Below, piece by piece: positions 1 to 7,013 of a stretch of 30,648 bases of DNA. The notes below the pieces were generated by a model, which was not told where the DNA came from, made no database searches, and saw only the letters and a program-made list of their open reading frames with translations. The first letter of the stretch is position 1; each line of letters starts with the position of its first letter. The position numbers and the translations under genes are program-made. This stretch comes from a virus, in IMG/VR virus record IMGVR_UViG_3300026484_000411, positions 1 through 30,648 of that record; one strand, given 5' to 3'.

Positions 1-210
1 TTATCTCTAAAATAGATAACTATTAATAGTTGAAGAATTTTATAACAAGTCTTAATATAATCTTAACAAGGGTGTTTAAAGCCCTATTTTTAGGGCTTTG
101 GTATTCTTGAAAATACTAAGATTTCAAAAATCAATGTAAGGTCTAAATATTTTTCTTGAAATAACTATTGGTAGTGCGTGGTACTCTTAGTTATCTCCAA
201 AATAGTTATT
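1..210 (-). repeat. ~200-bp intergenic repeat, copy C (inverted relative to copies A and B)
   Basis: Read on the minus strand, this stretch matches the two copies at about 12170-12581 almost base for base. It has the TAAGAGTACCACGCACTACC start, the AAATATTTAGACCTTACATTG core, a GCCCTA/TAGGGC hairpin, a TTAAGATTATATTAA segment and AACTATTAATAGTT and GAGATAAC palindromic elements. It has no long open frame. It overlaps the stop codon of the gene at 206-538 and lies at the 3' end of the leftward block. It probably separates transcription units (terminator plus possible promoter), or marks a protein-binding or replication site. The identity is seen in the sequence; the role is inferred. Confidence 0.85.
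78..99. terminator. Hairpin terminator in repeat copy C
   Basis: A perfect 9-bp stem (AAAGCCCTA / TAGGGCTTT) closes a TTTT loop, with A/T runs on both sides, so it could stop transcription from either direction. It sits downstream of the leftward block. The same hairpin recurs in both other repeat copies. Confidence 0.6.
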
Positions 211-538
211 CAAAATTTATTAAAGGGGTTTCTTTTTTTTCTCGTATTCTTTTAAATTTCATTTTGGTTTTACAATTTGCATTTAAAATATCTTTTGTTA
301 TATTTTGATACATTGTTAAAAAACTAATACTAGAATCATAATCTGCCCATTCAAATAAGTCTCTTAAAAAAGATTTTGTTTCGATAGTATTTTCATAAAC
401 TTGGATAAATTTTTTTAAAGTATTTTCATTTATTTTTTTAATAAACCACTCGGTGTTTTGTTGATTAAAACCTCTATATATGTACTCATCTATATTATCT
501 TCTTTTGGTATATAATCTTCCAAATATAATATTTTCAT
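206..538 (-). CDS. Small hypothetical protein, divergent member of the DW-motif paralogue array
   Basis: This 110-residue protein matches no family I recognise. Its middle (FLRDLFEWADYDSSISFL) has the same layout as the array consensus, in which an aromatic FLW or FDW segment is followed by a helix, so it is probably the most divergent member of the neighbouring paralogue array. It ends in INFE, matching the FE of the family's FEGD terminus, where repeat copy C begins. It starts directly after the stop codon of the 539-898 gene, whose last codons supply its ribosome binding site, so the two are translationally coupled. Function is unknown. Confidence 0.65.
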   Translation of the reverse strand: MKILYLEDYIPKEDNIDEYIYRGFNQQNTEWFIKKINENTLKKFIQVYENTIETKSFLRDLFEWADYDSSISFLTMYQNITKDILNANCKTKMKFKRIREKKETPLINFE

Positions 539-898
539 TTAATCTCCTTCAAAAATTATTACTGGTTCTTCTTTTATTTTATCTTTAAAAAAATAAATAT
601 CTTTCGGATTATAATTATAAATAATATGACACCAATCATCGTGGATATTTCTCCAAGTTTCAAAATCTTTGTGTAAATAGTTATTAGACCAGTCAAATAA
701 ATATAATAACCAATCCGCCGGTTTGGTTATTTCAATATATTTATTTATGTTTTTTGCTACTTCCGATGAAGTATGATCCTTTGCATAAAAACCAAGCTCA
801 TTTAATTGATAATTACTTAATTCCAGGTATTCCTTTATTAAATTCTGAATACCCAAACTACTTTCATTTTCAATAAATTCTTCAAAAAAAATTTTCAT
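539..898 (-). CDS. Small hypothetical protein, paralogue array member
   Basis: This 119-residue protein belongs to the same small family as the genes at 1184-2874. It has a FDW aromatic core near residue 68, a DDW segment resembling the family's NEWYK, and the family C-terminus IIFEGD. The start follows a good AAGGAG site. It is the first gene after the promoter-like pair at 1134-1163 and a roughly 200-nt leader that may be structured. It overlaps nothing upstream, unlike the other array members, which abut each other. Function is unknown. Confidence 0.7.
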   Translation of the reverse strand: MKIFFEEFIENESSLGIQNLIKEYLELSNYQLNELGFYAKDHTSSEVAKNINKYIEITKPADWLLYLFDWSNNYLHKDFETWRNIHDDWCHIIYNYNPKDIYFFKDKIKEEPVIIFEGD

Positions 899-929
899 TT
901 ATTAACTCCTTTTATTATTTTCGTTGAAA

Positions 930-1125
930 AAAATGATCCCGCGCCTTGCTTTGAGGAACTAAGCTAAGCCATTTGGTTAACCAACTCTATCAACAATTAC
1001 CGTCGTACTTATCTCTAAGTACTGATTCTTGATATGTTAATTCCCAAATGGTCCTACCATAGTGCTCTATGCCTGACCGGAAATCCGAATGAATAATCGT
1101 ATTTCATATTACTCTTTCTTTTCTG
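930..1125 (-). ncRNA. Candidate structured leader RNA upstream of 539-898
   Basis: This gene-free stretch is visibly richer in G+C than its surroundings and can fold. A GTACTTA/TAAGTAC hairpin with a GAGA tetraloop lies at 1005-1022. A CATAG/CTATG hairpin lies at 1058-1071 and is closed by GGTC/GACC (1050-1053 with 1075-1078). CCATTTGG at 969-976 can pair with CCAAATGG at 1044-1051. The stretch lies between a promoter-like pair and the start of 539-898, so it would be transcribed as a leader of about 200 nt. I do not recognise a known RNA family. It could instead be decayed coding sequence, since short open stretches remain in it. Confidence 0.35.
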
Positions 1126-1133
1126 ATTATAAA

Positions 1134-1163
1134 ATATCTATACACATGATATGTTATTCTAAA
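1134..1163 (-). promoter_or_regulatory. Promoter-like pair P1
   Basis: Minus-strand TTTAGAATAA, 11 bp, then TATAGATAT. The same pair with 10-11 bp spacing occurs at 9403-9432, 12109-12137 and 22790-22819. It lies just downstream of the 1184-1561 gene and would drive the leader and the two genes at 206-898. It can also be read as a sigma70-like TTTAGA with 17-bp spacing to TAGATA. Confidence 0.5.
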
Positions 1164-1183
1164 GTACTTTTGATACTTTTCAT

Positions 1184-1561
1184 TTAATCTCCCTCGAATT
1201 TAATTAGTTTTTCATCTTCGACTATTTTAAAATCTATTATTTTTTCTTTTGAAAATATAATTGTAAGCTCACCTCGATTATCGTTTACTAATTTTTTCCA
1301 TCGATCATGTAAATTATCTAATAATGCACCACTTATTAAAATATGTCTTCTATTTACTATGGTAGCCAACCATAGAAAAGCATTTAATACATACAACCGA
1401 ACCTCAGTTCGTTCTATAAATTCATCGGCGGTTTGATATAAAATATCACCTAATTTTTGATTTTCTGGTCTCATATTTTCTAACCATTCATTAACATTAA
1501 TACCGTCTTCTTTTAACCAGTCTAAGAAATAAAGAATTTCATTATTTTCAGTTTTTTTCAT
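1184..1561 (-). CDS. Small hypothetical protein, paralogue array member
   Basis: This 125-residue protein is clearly related to the next three copies. It shares an N-terminal FLDWL segment, WLENMRPENQK near residue 25, and a C-terminus of KIV.DEKLIKFEGD. Its middle (TEVRLYVLNAFLWLATIV) is diverged from the others, and the aromatic FLW core is kept. Its stop codon is followed at once by an ATG that opens only a 9-codon frame before promoter P1, as though another array member had once followed directly. Function is unknown. Confidence 0.75.
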   Translation of the reverse strand: MKKTENNEILYFLDWLKEDGINVNEWLENMRPENQKLGDILYQTADEFIERTEVRLYVLNAFLWLATIVNRRHILISGALLDNLHDRWKKLVNDNRGELTIIFSKEKIIDFKIVEDEKLIKFEGD

Positions 1562-1927
1562 TTAATCTCCCTCGAATTTAATTAGTTTTTCATTTCCGAC
1601 TATTTTAATTAGTTTTTCATTTCCGACTATTTTAAAATCTTTTATATTATCTTTTGAAAATTTAATATTGGAATGATTATTGCATATTTTATACCACTCA
1701 TTAATCAAATTTTCAAATTCCCATCTGGCTGCTAAGTTACTTTGATTGAAACGAAAGGAGCACCCAACCCAATTACTATTCCTAAAAGTTTTAATAAATT
1801 CATCGATTGATTCAAACGGTTTTTTTGATGACCATTTTTGATTTTCTGGTCTCATATTTTCCAACCATAATTGTGAATTAAAATTATTTTCCTCTAGCCA
1901 ATCTAAAAAATATATAATTTTTTTCAT
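1562..1927 (-). CDS. Small hypothetical protein, paralogue array member with a 27-nt tail duplication
   Basis: This 121-residue protein is nearly identical to the next copy (1928-2269) over most of its length, including FLDWLEENNFNSQLWLENM and the NEWYKICNNHSNIKFSKD segment. Near the C-terminus the nonapeptide IVGNEKLIK is duplicated in tandem (27-nt units at 1581-1607 and 1608-1634) before the usual FEGD end. It starts immediately after the stop of 1928-2269, whose GAA-GGT-GAT codons provide the ribosome binding site. Function is unknown. Confidence 0.8.
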   Translation of the reverse strand: MKKIIYFLDWLEENNFNSQLWLENMRPENQKWSSKKPFESIDEFIKTFRNSNWVGCSFRFNQSNLAARWEFENLINEWYKICNNHSNIKFSKDNIKDFKIVGNEKLIKIVGNEKLIKFEGD

Positions 1928-2269
1928 TTAATCACCTTCAAACTTTATTTTTAAATTTTCATTTCCGACTATTTTAAAATCTTTTATAGTATCTTTTGAA
2001 AATTTAATATTGGAATGATTATTGCATATTTTATACCACTCATTAATCAAATTTTCAAATTCCTGTATGGATGCTAAGTTACTTTGATTGAAAAGAAAGG
2101 ATTTCCAAACCCAATTACTATTCCTAAAAGTTTTAATAAATTCCTCAATTGATTCAAAAGGTTTTTTTAAGGACCATCTTTGATTTTCTGGTCTCATATT
2201 TTCCAACCATAATTGCGAATTAAAATTATTTTCCTCTAGCCAATCTAAAAAATATATAATTTTTTTCAT
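1928..2269 (-). CDS. Small hypothetical protein, paralogue array member (reference copy)
   Basis: This 113-residue protein is the cleanest copy of the array. It has an N-terminal FLDWLEE, WLENMRPENQ, an aromatic FRNSNWVWKSFLFNQSNL core, a helix with NEWYKICNNHSN, and a C-terminal KFEGD. No domain is recognised. The very high identity with 1562-1927 and the pseudogene at 2270-2511 points to recent tandem duplication. The reading frames abut: stop codon, then ATG with no gap. Confidence 0.8.
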   Translation of the reverse strand: MKKIIYFLDWLEENNFNSQLWLENMRPENQRWSLKKPFESIEEFIKTFRNSNWVWKSFLFNQSNLASIQEFENLINEWYKICNNHSNIKFSKDTIKDFKIVGNENLKIKFEGD

Positions 2270-2511
2270 TTAATCTCCCTCGAATTTAATTAGTTTTTCA
2301 TTTCCGACTATTTTAAAATCTTTTATAGTATCTTTTGAAAATTTAATATTGGAAGGATCATTGCATATTTTATACCACTCATTAATCAAATTTTCAAATT
2401 CCTGTATGGATGATAAGTTACTTTGATTTTCTGGTCTCATATTTTCCAACCATAATTGTGAATTAAAATTATTTTCTCTAGCCAATCTAAAAAATATATA
2501 ATTTTTTTCAT
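2270..2511 (-). pseudogene. Degraded array member: frameshift plus internal deletion
   Basis: The expected start (ATG at 2509-2511, directly after the upstream stop) opens the family N-terminus MKKIIYFLDWLE. A single base is then missing compared with the intact copies, in the CTAGAGGAAAAT stretch, and this breaks the frame. About 40 residues are also missing between the two NQ motifs, apparently by recombination between short AATCAAAG repeats. An open frame of 71 codons can be read from a TTG inside the gene, but it lacks the family N-terminus and has no ribosome binding site, so I call the locus a pseudogene. Confidence 0.7.
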
Positions 2512-2874
2512 TTAATCTCCTTCAAATAGTATAGAAGTATTATTTAACTTTCTAAATAATAATAATTCATGTTGAGGACATAATTTAAAATTATATATAT
2601 CACTGTTATTACGAACATAATTCATCCAAATATCATCCAATGTATTAATTTCGAAATTAGTACATCCAAGAATATTTTTATTCCATAAAAAGGAATAAGC
2701 TATATAATTTTCAGATGGTACGACTTCGTCGAAATTAAATAAATTAATTTCTATATGATCTTCTAATATATCTTCAGTAAAACTATTGTAATCTGGTAGC
2801 ATATTTTTTAACCATAATTTTCTATTAAGTCCCTGTTCCTCAACCCAGTCCAAAAAATAAAAAGTTTCTTTCAT
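2512..2874 (-). CDS. Small hypothetical protein, divergent paralogue array member
   Basis: This 120-residue protein starts with KETFYFLDWVEEQGLNRKLWLKNM, clearly matching the N-terminus of the array copies. It keeps the SFLW core and ends in SILFEGD, but the middle has diverged. It is the first array gene after the clamp loader and has an AAGGA site 5-6 bases before its ATG. Its last codons provide the ribosome binding site for the following pseudogene. Function is unknown. Confidence 0.75.
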   Translation of the reverse strand: MKETFYFLDWVEEQGLNRKLWLKNMLPDYNSFTEDILEDHIEINLFNFDEVVPSENYIAYSFLWNKNILGCTNFEINTLDDIWMNYVRNNSDIYNFKLCPQHELLLFRKLNNTSILFEGD

Positions 2875-2896
2875 ATTCGTCCTTTTAACGACAGGA

Positions 2897-2926
2897 GAAT
2901 ACCAAAGGATTACTCCTTTGGTATTC
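2897..2926. other. Perfect 13-bp hairpin over the clamp-loader stop codon
   Basis: GAATACCAAAGGA and TCCTTTGGTATTC flank a TTAC loop. The right arm encodes the last residues of the clamp loader, the loop overlaps its stop codon, and the left arm is in the gap before 2512-2874. No U-run follows, so it looks more like an mRNA-stability, processing or attenuation element than a plain terminator. Confidence 0.55.
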
Positions 2927-3947
2927 CACCTTTACGGTTATGAGTATTTAATAATAATTTTCCTATTGTACTTACTAAATGTAAATTAGGAAATTTTTTA
3001 TTATCTATATCTTGATAATTTTCTATTAATATATTTTTAATATCAATACTAAAATTTTCTTCTAATAAAGCATTAAAAATATAATCGTAATCTAAATTTA
3101 AATCAGTTTTTGTTGTATCCAGAATTGCTTTATAGTACTGCGCAAAATTTGGATCATTATCAACATTAGTTAATATTTTAGATAAATTTTCTACCGTTTG
3201 TGTATCAGCATATTGAATTAAATATTTTAATAAATCTAAAATATAATCTTCATTGTTACTAGAACTCTGAAGTTCTGAAATAGTAGTAAGAATATTATCT
3301 TTAATATTAATTTCAATATTATTTAAAAGAACCCTTAAACCTTTAGAAATATGTTTACATATAAATTCCCATAACTGATCTCTATCATAAGTAATTGTTT
3401 CCTTATCAAGAATCTTTGTAATATAAAAGAAAGTTTCTTCTGGCTGAATTTCTTTAAAATTTAATTGATAATTAAATCTTGTTCTTAAAGCAGGATCTAA
3501 TTTATGTGGATGGTTGGTATTTGCTATAAAAGAAACATACCCTTGATATTTTTCCATTAAACCATCTTTTAACATATTTTGAGCTTGAGGACTTAATTTA
3601 TCGGCTTCTTCAATTAGTACTATTTTTTGATTACTTCTTCCTGGTTTAGATACTAACCAAGCCTTTAAAGTATCTATCGCATCAACACCTTTTCCTAGTC
3701 TATGAAAATCTTTAGGTTCTTTGATTATACTTTTTATAATAACATCAGCTGTACTAGATTTTCCAAAACCACCTGGACCATAATTTAAAAGATTCCCACC
3801 AAGAAATTGTTTTGCTACGATCTCTTGGAATATATTTTTAATATCTTCTGGTTTTACTTTATTTCCATTTAAAATATTTGGAAAAACTAATTCGTCTATC
3901 GTTGTTGGTTTATGTTTCATAAACCAAGCTCTATTATCTATTTGCAT
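2910..3947 (-). CDS. Sliding-clamp loader ATPase (T4 gp44-like)
   Basis: This 345-residue AAA+ protein loads the DNA polymerase sliding clamp onto primed DNA using ATP. Seen in the sequence: an N-terminal W-hydrophobic-KHKPTTIDELV segment typical of clamp loaders, a Walker A GPGGFGKSS at residues 57-65, a Walker B IVLIEEAD at 109-116, a sensor 1 region FIANTNHP near 141-148, and LRTRFN at 154-159 in place of the usual SRC arginine-finger motif. The C-terminal half would be the lid and collar helices. Length fits T4 gp44 (about 320). The small-subunit partner (gp62) and the clamp are not recognisable in this window. The start has an AAGGTG site. Confidence 0.9.
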   Translation of the reverse strand: MQIDNRAWFMKHKPTTIDELVFPNILNGNKVKPEDIKNIFQEIVAKQFLGGNLLNYGPGGFGKSSTADVIIKSIIKEPKDFHRLGKGVDAIDTLKAWLVSKPGRSNQKIVLIEEADKLSPQAQNMLKDGLMEKYQGYVSFIANTNHPHKLDPALRTRFNYQLNFKEIQPEETFFYITKILDKETITYDRDQLWEFICKHISKGLRVLLNNIEINIKDNILTTISELQSSSNNEDYILDLLKYLIQYADTQTVENLSKILTNVDNDPNFAQYYKAILDTTKTDLNLDYDYIFNALLEENFSIDIKNILIENYQDIDNKKFPNLHLVSTIGKLLLNTHNRKGGIPKE

Positions 3948-3959
3948 ATAACACCTTTT

Positions 3960-4088
3960 TTATTTTAATTCTAAAATATCTTTTTTTAAATATTCATTCC
4001 ATTCTAATACAACAATATTGTTTTTAGATACCACTAATTCAATTTTATCATAATCTAAAATATAAAGAACTTCTTTTAATTCGATCAT
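3960..4088 (-). CDS. Possible 42-residue hypothetical protein
   Basis: A short frame fills the gap between 4120-4308 and the clamp loader: MIELKEVLYILDYDKIEL followed by VVSKNNIVVLEWNEYLKK and a short tail. Codon use looks like that of the neighbours, and its stop sits just before the clamp-loader ribosome binding site, as expected for a packed operon. There is no good ribosome binding site before its ATG and no further in-frame start, so it may be a decayed gene. Function is unknown. Confidence 0.4.
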   Translation of the reverse strand: MIELKEVLYILDYDKIELVVSKNNIVVLEWNEYLKKDILELK

Positions 4089-4119
4089 CGAAATCTATAA
4101 AGTTACTTTTTAGATCAAT

Positions 4120-4308
4120 TCACTTATTATCTTCGTCGATAAAGTCTTCTCTTGATAAATAATCATTTTTGTTAATCTCCTCTTCTAATTGTTCTTTATC
4201 ATCAAAAGCAATTGGAAGATCATCTAATATTTTATCCCAAGCTCCTTCATTGTTAACCAATTGTTTTGCTACTAGTAGTAAATTATTTACTAATTCTAAC
4301 TTATCCAT
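4120..4308 (-). CDS. Small acidic hypothetical protein
   Basis: This 62-residue protein is predicted helical, with an acidic second half (DDKEQLEEEINKND, then EDFIDEDNK). An AAGGA site precedes the ATG. It lies in the row of short genes between Gat-QueC and the clamp loader. Small acidic phage proteins can be inhibitors or DNA mimics, but nothing specific supports that here. Confidence 0.65.
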   Translation of the reverse strand: MDKLELVNNLLLVAKQLVNNEGAWDKILDDLPIAFDDKEQLEEEINKNDYLSREDFIDEDNK

Positions 4309-4319
4309 TTTTTATCCTT

Positions 4320-4523
4320 TTACGCGAAATTAATATCTGGTTGATGTTTTTTTCTAATTATTATTTTAAAAAAACCCATTACAAATATACGTTTATCTCT
4401 ATCATCGAGCACTCCAAAATGAGTAGTTACAATCATTGGATTAGAAACTCCTTCGTTTATATTAATCTTTAAACCAAATTCTAAATCACCAATTACAGAA
4501 ATATGTTCTATATCAAATTGCAT
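4320..4523 (-). CDS. Small hypothetical protein
   Basis: This 67-residue protein looks mostly beta-strand, with alternating hydrophobic residues (MIVTTHFGVLDDRDKRIFVMGFFKIII), and has no recognisable motif. An AAGGA site precedes the start by a normal distance, and the gene is spaced 9 bases from its downstream neighbour. Function is unknown. Confidence 0.65.
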   Translation of the reverse strand: MQFDIEHISVIGDLEFGLKININEGVSNPMIVTTHFGVLDDRDKRIFVMGFFKIIIRKKHQPDINFA

Positions 4524-4532
4524 GAAAATCCT

Positions 4533-4904
4533 TTATTTATAAAGTTTATTTTTTAAAATATCTAATAAATTTTTAAATTCAATTGTTTTAATAAATTTAA
4601 AATCATTAAGTTTTTGATAATCAGAACAAGTATAAAATTCAAATGATTTACCAAATCTTGGAGTAATCTTATATTGTTTTAAAGAAACTTCTTTTATATT
4701 TTTAATATTAGTAACTGCTTTAAATAAACATTTTAAATCCAAATCTTTTATAATAGGATTGTTTATTTCTTCAGTACCGTTAAAATATTTATCAAATGAT
4801 TTTGAAATTACTTTATCTTCAAATAACCATAATGTTTTAGAAATAACTTCTTTACTTTTAACACTATCAAACTTCTTTACTTTTACTAAACTTACTTTAT
4901 TCAT
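4533..4904 (-). CDS. Hypothetical protein, basic
   Basis: The open frame begins at 4913, but the only good ribosome binding site (AAGGA) directly abuts that first ATG. It is correctly spaced from the ATG three codons later at 4902-4904, so I prefer the shorter 123-residue form. The protein is lysine-rich with alternating strands and helices and a KITPRFGKSFEFYTC segment. I recognise no family. It lies between two other small unknowns in the leftward block. Confidence 0.65.
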   Translation of the reverse strand: MNKVSLVKVKKFDSVKSKEVISKTLWLFEDKVISKSFDKYFNGTEEINNPIIKDLDLKCLFKAVTNIKNIKEVSLKQYKITPRFGKSFEFYTCSDYQKLNDFKFIKTIEFKNLLDILKNKLYK

Positions 4905-4916
4905 TAATCTCATTCC

Positions 4917-4982
4917 TTAATTATCTATTTTTAATATTCTATTATTACAATGTTCCAATAATTTTTTATTGCAAAACCTCAT
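4917..4982 (-). CDS. Possible 21-residue peptide
   Basis: A frame of 21 codons starts in a TAATG overlap with the stop of 4982-5194 and ends just before the next gene's ribosome binding site. The peptide contains two cysteines and is basic. Coupling by stop/start overlap is common in this block, which gives mild support. It may equally be a meaningless spacer. Confidence 0.25.
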   Translation of the reverse strand: MRFCNKKLLEHCNNRILKIDN

Positions 4983-5194
4983 TAAATATCTTCTATCGCT
5001 TTTATATACATACAATTTTCAGTATGTTTTATTACCCTCATAATTTCAAATCTATTGTAGTTAGATTGAGTTATACCTTTACCCTCAATTGTTACTTCGT
5101 CACATATAGGACATATAAATGCATCCGGTGATGTATTTTCTTCATCTATAATAGCAGGAATACTATTTATAATATCGATTACTTTTATTCTCAT
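4982..5194 (-). CDS. Small zinc-finger-like protein
   Basis: This 70-residue protein has CPICDE at about residues 28-33 and a spaced H-x4-C (HTENC) near 56-60, a C-x2-C...H-x4-C arrangement that looks like a C2HC-type zinc finger. A good AAGGAG site precedes the start. It directly follows Gat-QueC in the operon. A nucleic-acid-binding or adaptor role is possible, but nothing identifies a partner. Confidence 0.65.
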   Translation of the reverse strand: MRIKVIDIINSIPAIIDEENTSPDAFICPICDEVTIEGKGITQSNYNRFEIMRVIKHTENCMYIKAIEDI

Positions 5195-5292
5195 ATTAAC
5201 TCCTTGGTTAATTTTTAATTTATCTATATCTTTTTTTGGTTATTTTTTACAACTCAGATAATAACTAAACCCATTATTATCATCTTTCTTCT

Positions 5293-6708
5293 TTATCCAT
5301 TTATAGCTTTTTCTCTTAATATACAGCTACCACAACTACCACATGCTTTACCATCTTTTGGATAATAACAACTAAAAGAAATATCTAATAATTCATTAAG
5401 AATTTCTTTACCAAATTCACTTTTAAATTCTCTGATCATATTAGTCTTAGTACGATTTATATATGGACTAAGTAATTTAATATTACCGTATCTTTTACCA
5501 CCATACTTACACATCTTTTCTATATTTTCCAACCAAGCGATATTATTATCTCCATATACCTGACCATCACTTAAATTTAAACCTAAACCAACCATAATTA
5601 AATGATCGTTAGATGAAACTTCTATATTATCAAATTCTTTTTGAGCTTGAGCAATTAAAGTTTGGACCATTAATGAATTTCTAAAAGGTACATAAGCACT
5701 TGTACTTTCCGTTTCTACTATATCTCCAAAAGCATTTGTATCTAATAATTTAGAAGCTTCTCCAGCTATAGATGATATACCAACAACAACTCTTTCAAGA
5801 TTTTCTTCGTATTGGTTTATATTTAAAGATTTAAAAATATCCTTATGTTTCAAATAAGACATAAAAGCATGAGAAGCGTTTAATTCTTCATTTTCTGCAT
5901 TACAACCGTACTCAAAATAAATTAATTCAACTTCAATATTAAAGTTAGTTAATTCCGATAGCTTTTTTTCAAGATCTGAGAATATTTTATAAGTATTTAA
6001 TACTGAATCCATACCGCCACTAAAAGCAATTTTTAAAATTATATGTTTATTTTTTAATTCCTTTTTTCTTGGAACCATAGATATCCCTAACCCTTCCCTA
6101 GAAAAAATATTGGTGGTACTATAAGTAGTTATATCTTCTTTTTCTTCTATGTATTTACCCATCCCTCGATCAATCATTTTTATATTTAATTTATGATCTA
6201 TTTCGATATAGCTATACAAACCTTTTAACTTTTCAAAATCCTGTTTTCTTAAATGAGCAAATATTTCCGTATCAACGGAAATCCTTCTATTTAAAGATTT
6301 TGATAATTGTTTATCATTAGAAATGGTTCCATGTACAAAATAAATACAATCCATATAATTATTAAAATATGGACTTATATTAATAACCTTTTTTTCCATT
6401 TCTGGTCGCTGTCTGCTAAATAAACATAAAACTAGTTTTGGTTTATATTTTAATTTATTTAATTCTTTCATGAATTTATTAAGTATAGAACTTAAAGCAT
6501 CATATAATTCGATAAATGAATTTTTAGAAATATGTATATCTGATAAACTAGAGCTATTCAATATGCTTATTGAATAGCCTTCCTTCTGACCCAAACCACC
6601 ACCTTTTATACTTAGTAATTTTTCAAAATCTTTTATATTTTCTAAATCTTTTCTAAGTAAAGCTTGACCATTTTTTTTATTATATTCTCTAATTATAATT
6701 TGACACAT
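5293..6708 (-). CDS. Gat-QueC: glutamine amidotransferase fused to QueC-like domain (7-deazaguanine DNA modification)
   Basis: This 471-residue two-domain enzyme has an N-terminal half like class II (Ntn) amidotransferases. Cys2 would be the nucleophile after Met removal; FVHGTISND at 124-132 and DTE at 146-148 match the family's HNG and DTE segments. From about residue 222 it is QueC-like. It has the ATP-pyrophosphatase loop SGGMDS (230-235), YVPFRNSLM near 339-347, and a C-terminal zinc site C447/C456/C459/C462 followed by ILR. Gat-QueC fusions in archaea and phages convert preQ0 to an amidine or amide form. In phages the base is inserted into DNA and shields it from restriction enzymes. 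The DNA transglycosylase (DpdA) and preQ0 pathway genes are not in this window. The exact base made here is inference. Confidence 0.85.
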   Translation of the reverse strand: MCQIIIREYNKKNGQALLRKDLENIKDFEKLLSIKGGGLGQKEGYSISILNSSSLSDIHISKNSFIELYDALSSILNKFMKELNKLKYKPKLVLCLFSRQRPEMEKKVINISPYFNNYMDCIYFVHGTISNDKQLSKSLNRRISVDTEIFAHLRKQDFEKLKGLYSYIEIDHKLNIKMIDRGMGKYIEEKEDITTYSTTNIFSREGLGISMVPRKKELKNKHIILKIAFSGGMDSVLNTYKIFSDLEKKLSELTNFNIEVELIYFEYGCNAENEELNASHAFMSYLKHKDIFKSLNINQYEENLERVVVGISSIAGEASKLLDTNAFGDIVETESTSAYVPFRNSLMVQTLIAQAQKEFDNIEVSSNDHLIMVGLGLNLSDGQVYGDNNIAWLENIEKMCKYGGKRYGNIKLLSPYINRTKTNMIREFKSEFGKEILNELLDISFSCYYPKDGKACGSCGSCILREKAING

Positions 6709-6717
6709 CGTTTTCCT

Positions 6718-7005
6718 TTAAATAATATCTAAATATATTTTAGAATGTTTTGTACTAGAATTATTTATACTTTCGTGTTTATCTACAATCAATCCTATTA
6801 TTAACTTTTCTAAAGCTCTTTTATTTAAATCAAATACTAAATTTAATCTACTTGCTGGTATCTTTGGATAGTTTCTTTCTAAACATTTATCATTTAAATA
6901 AAATCTATCCAAAGTGTTTTTAATAGCTTCTATTGTTACTTTACTTGAAGTAAATGATAATTTAAACTCAGTATCATCTTCTTCTGTTAAATCATAAACT
7001 TTCAT
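6718..7005 (-). CDS. Hypothetical protein
   Basis: This 95-residue protein starts with an acidic MKVYDLTEEDDTEF segment, followed by mixed helix and strand, and shows no recognised motif. It lies directly upstream of Gat-QueC with a 9-base gap, so it is co-transcribed with it. Its ribosome binding site (GAGGAG) is encoded by the last codons of the preceding gene (FERGD end). Function is unknown. Confidence 0.65.
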   Translation of the reverse strand: MKVYDLTEEDDTEFKLSFTSSKVTIEAIKNTLDRFYLNDKCLERNYPKIPASRLNLVFDLNKRALEKLIIGLIVDKHESINNSSTKHSKIYLDII

Positions 7006-7013
7006 TTTTTACA

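Noticed and set aside
899-1133. tRNA gene in the GC-richer leader
   Set aside because: The D-loop-like AGTTGGTTAA was noticed, but no acceptor stem, anticodon arm or T-loop can be arranged around it.
2270-2485. 71-codon open frame in the array
   Set aside because: It uses an internal TTG without a ribosome binding site; comparison with intact copies shows a frameshifted pseudogene.
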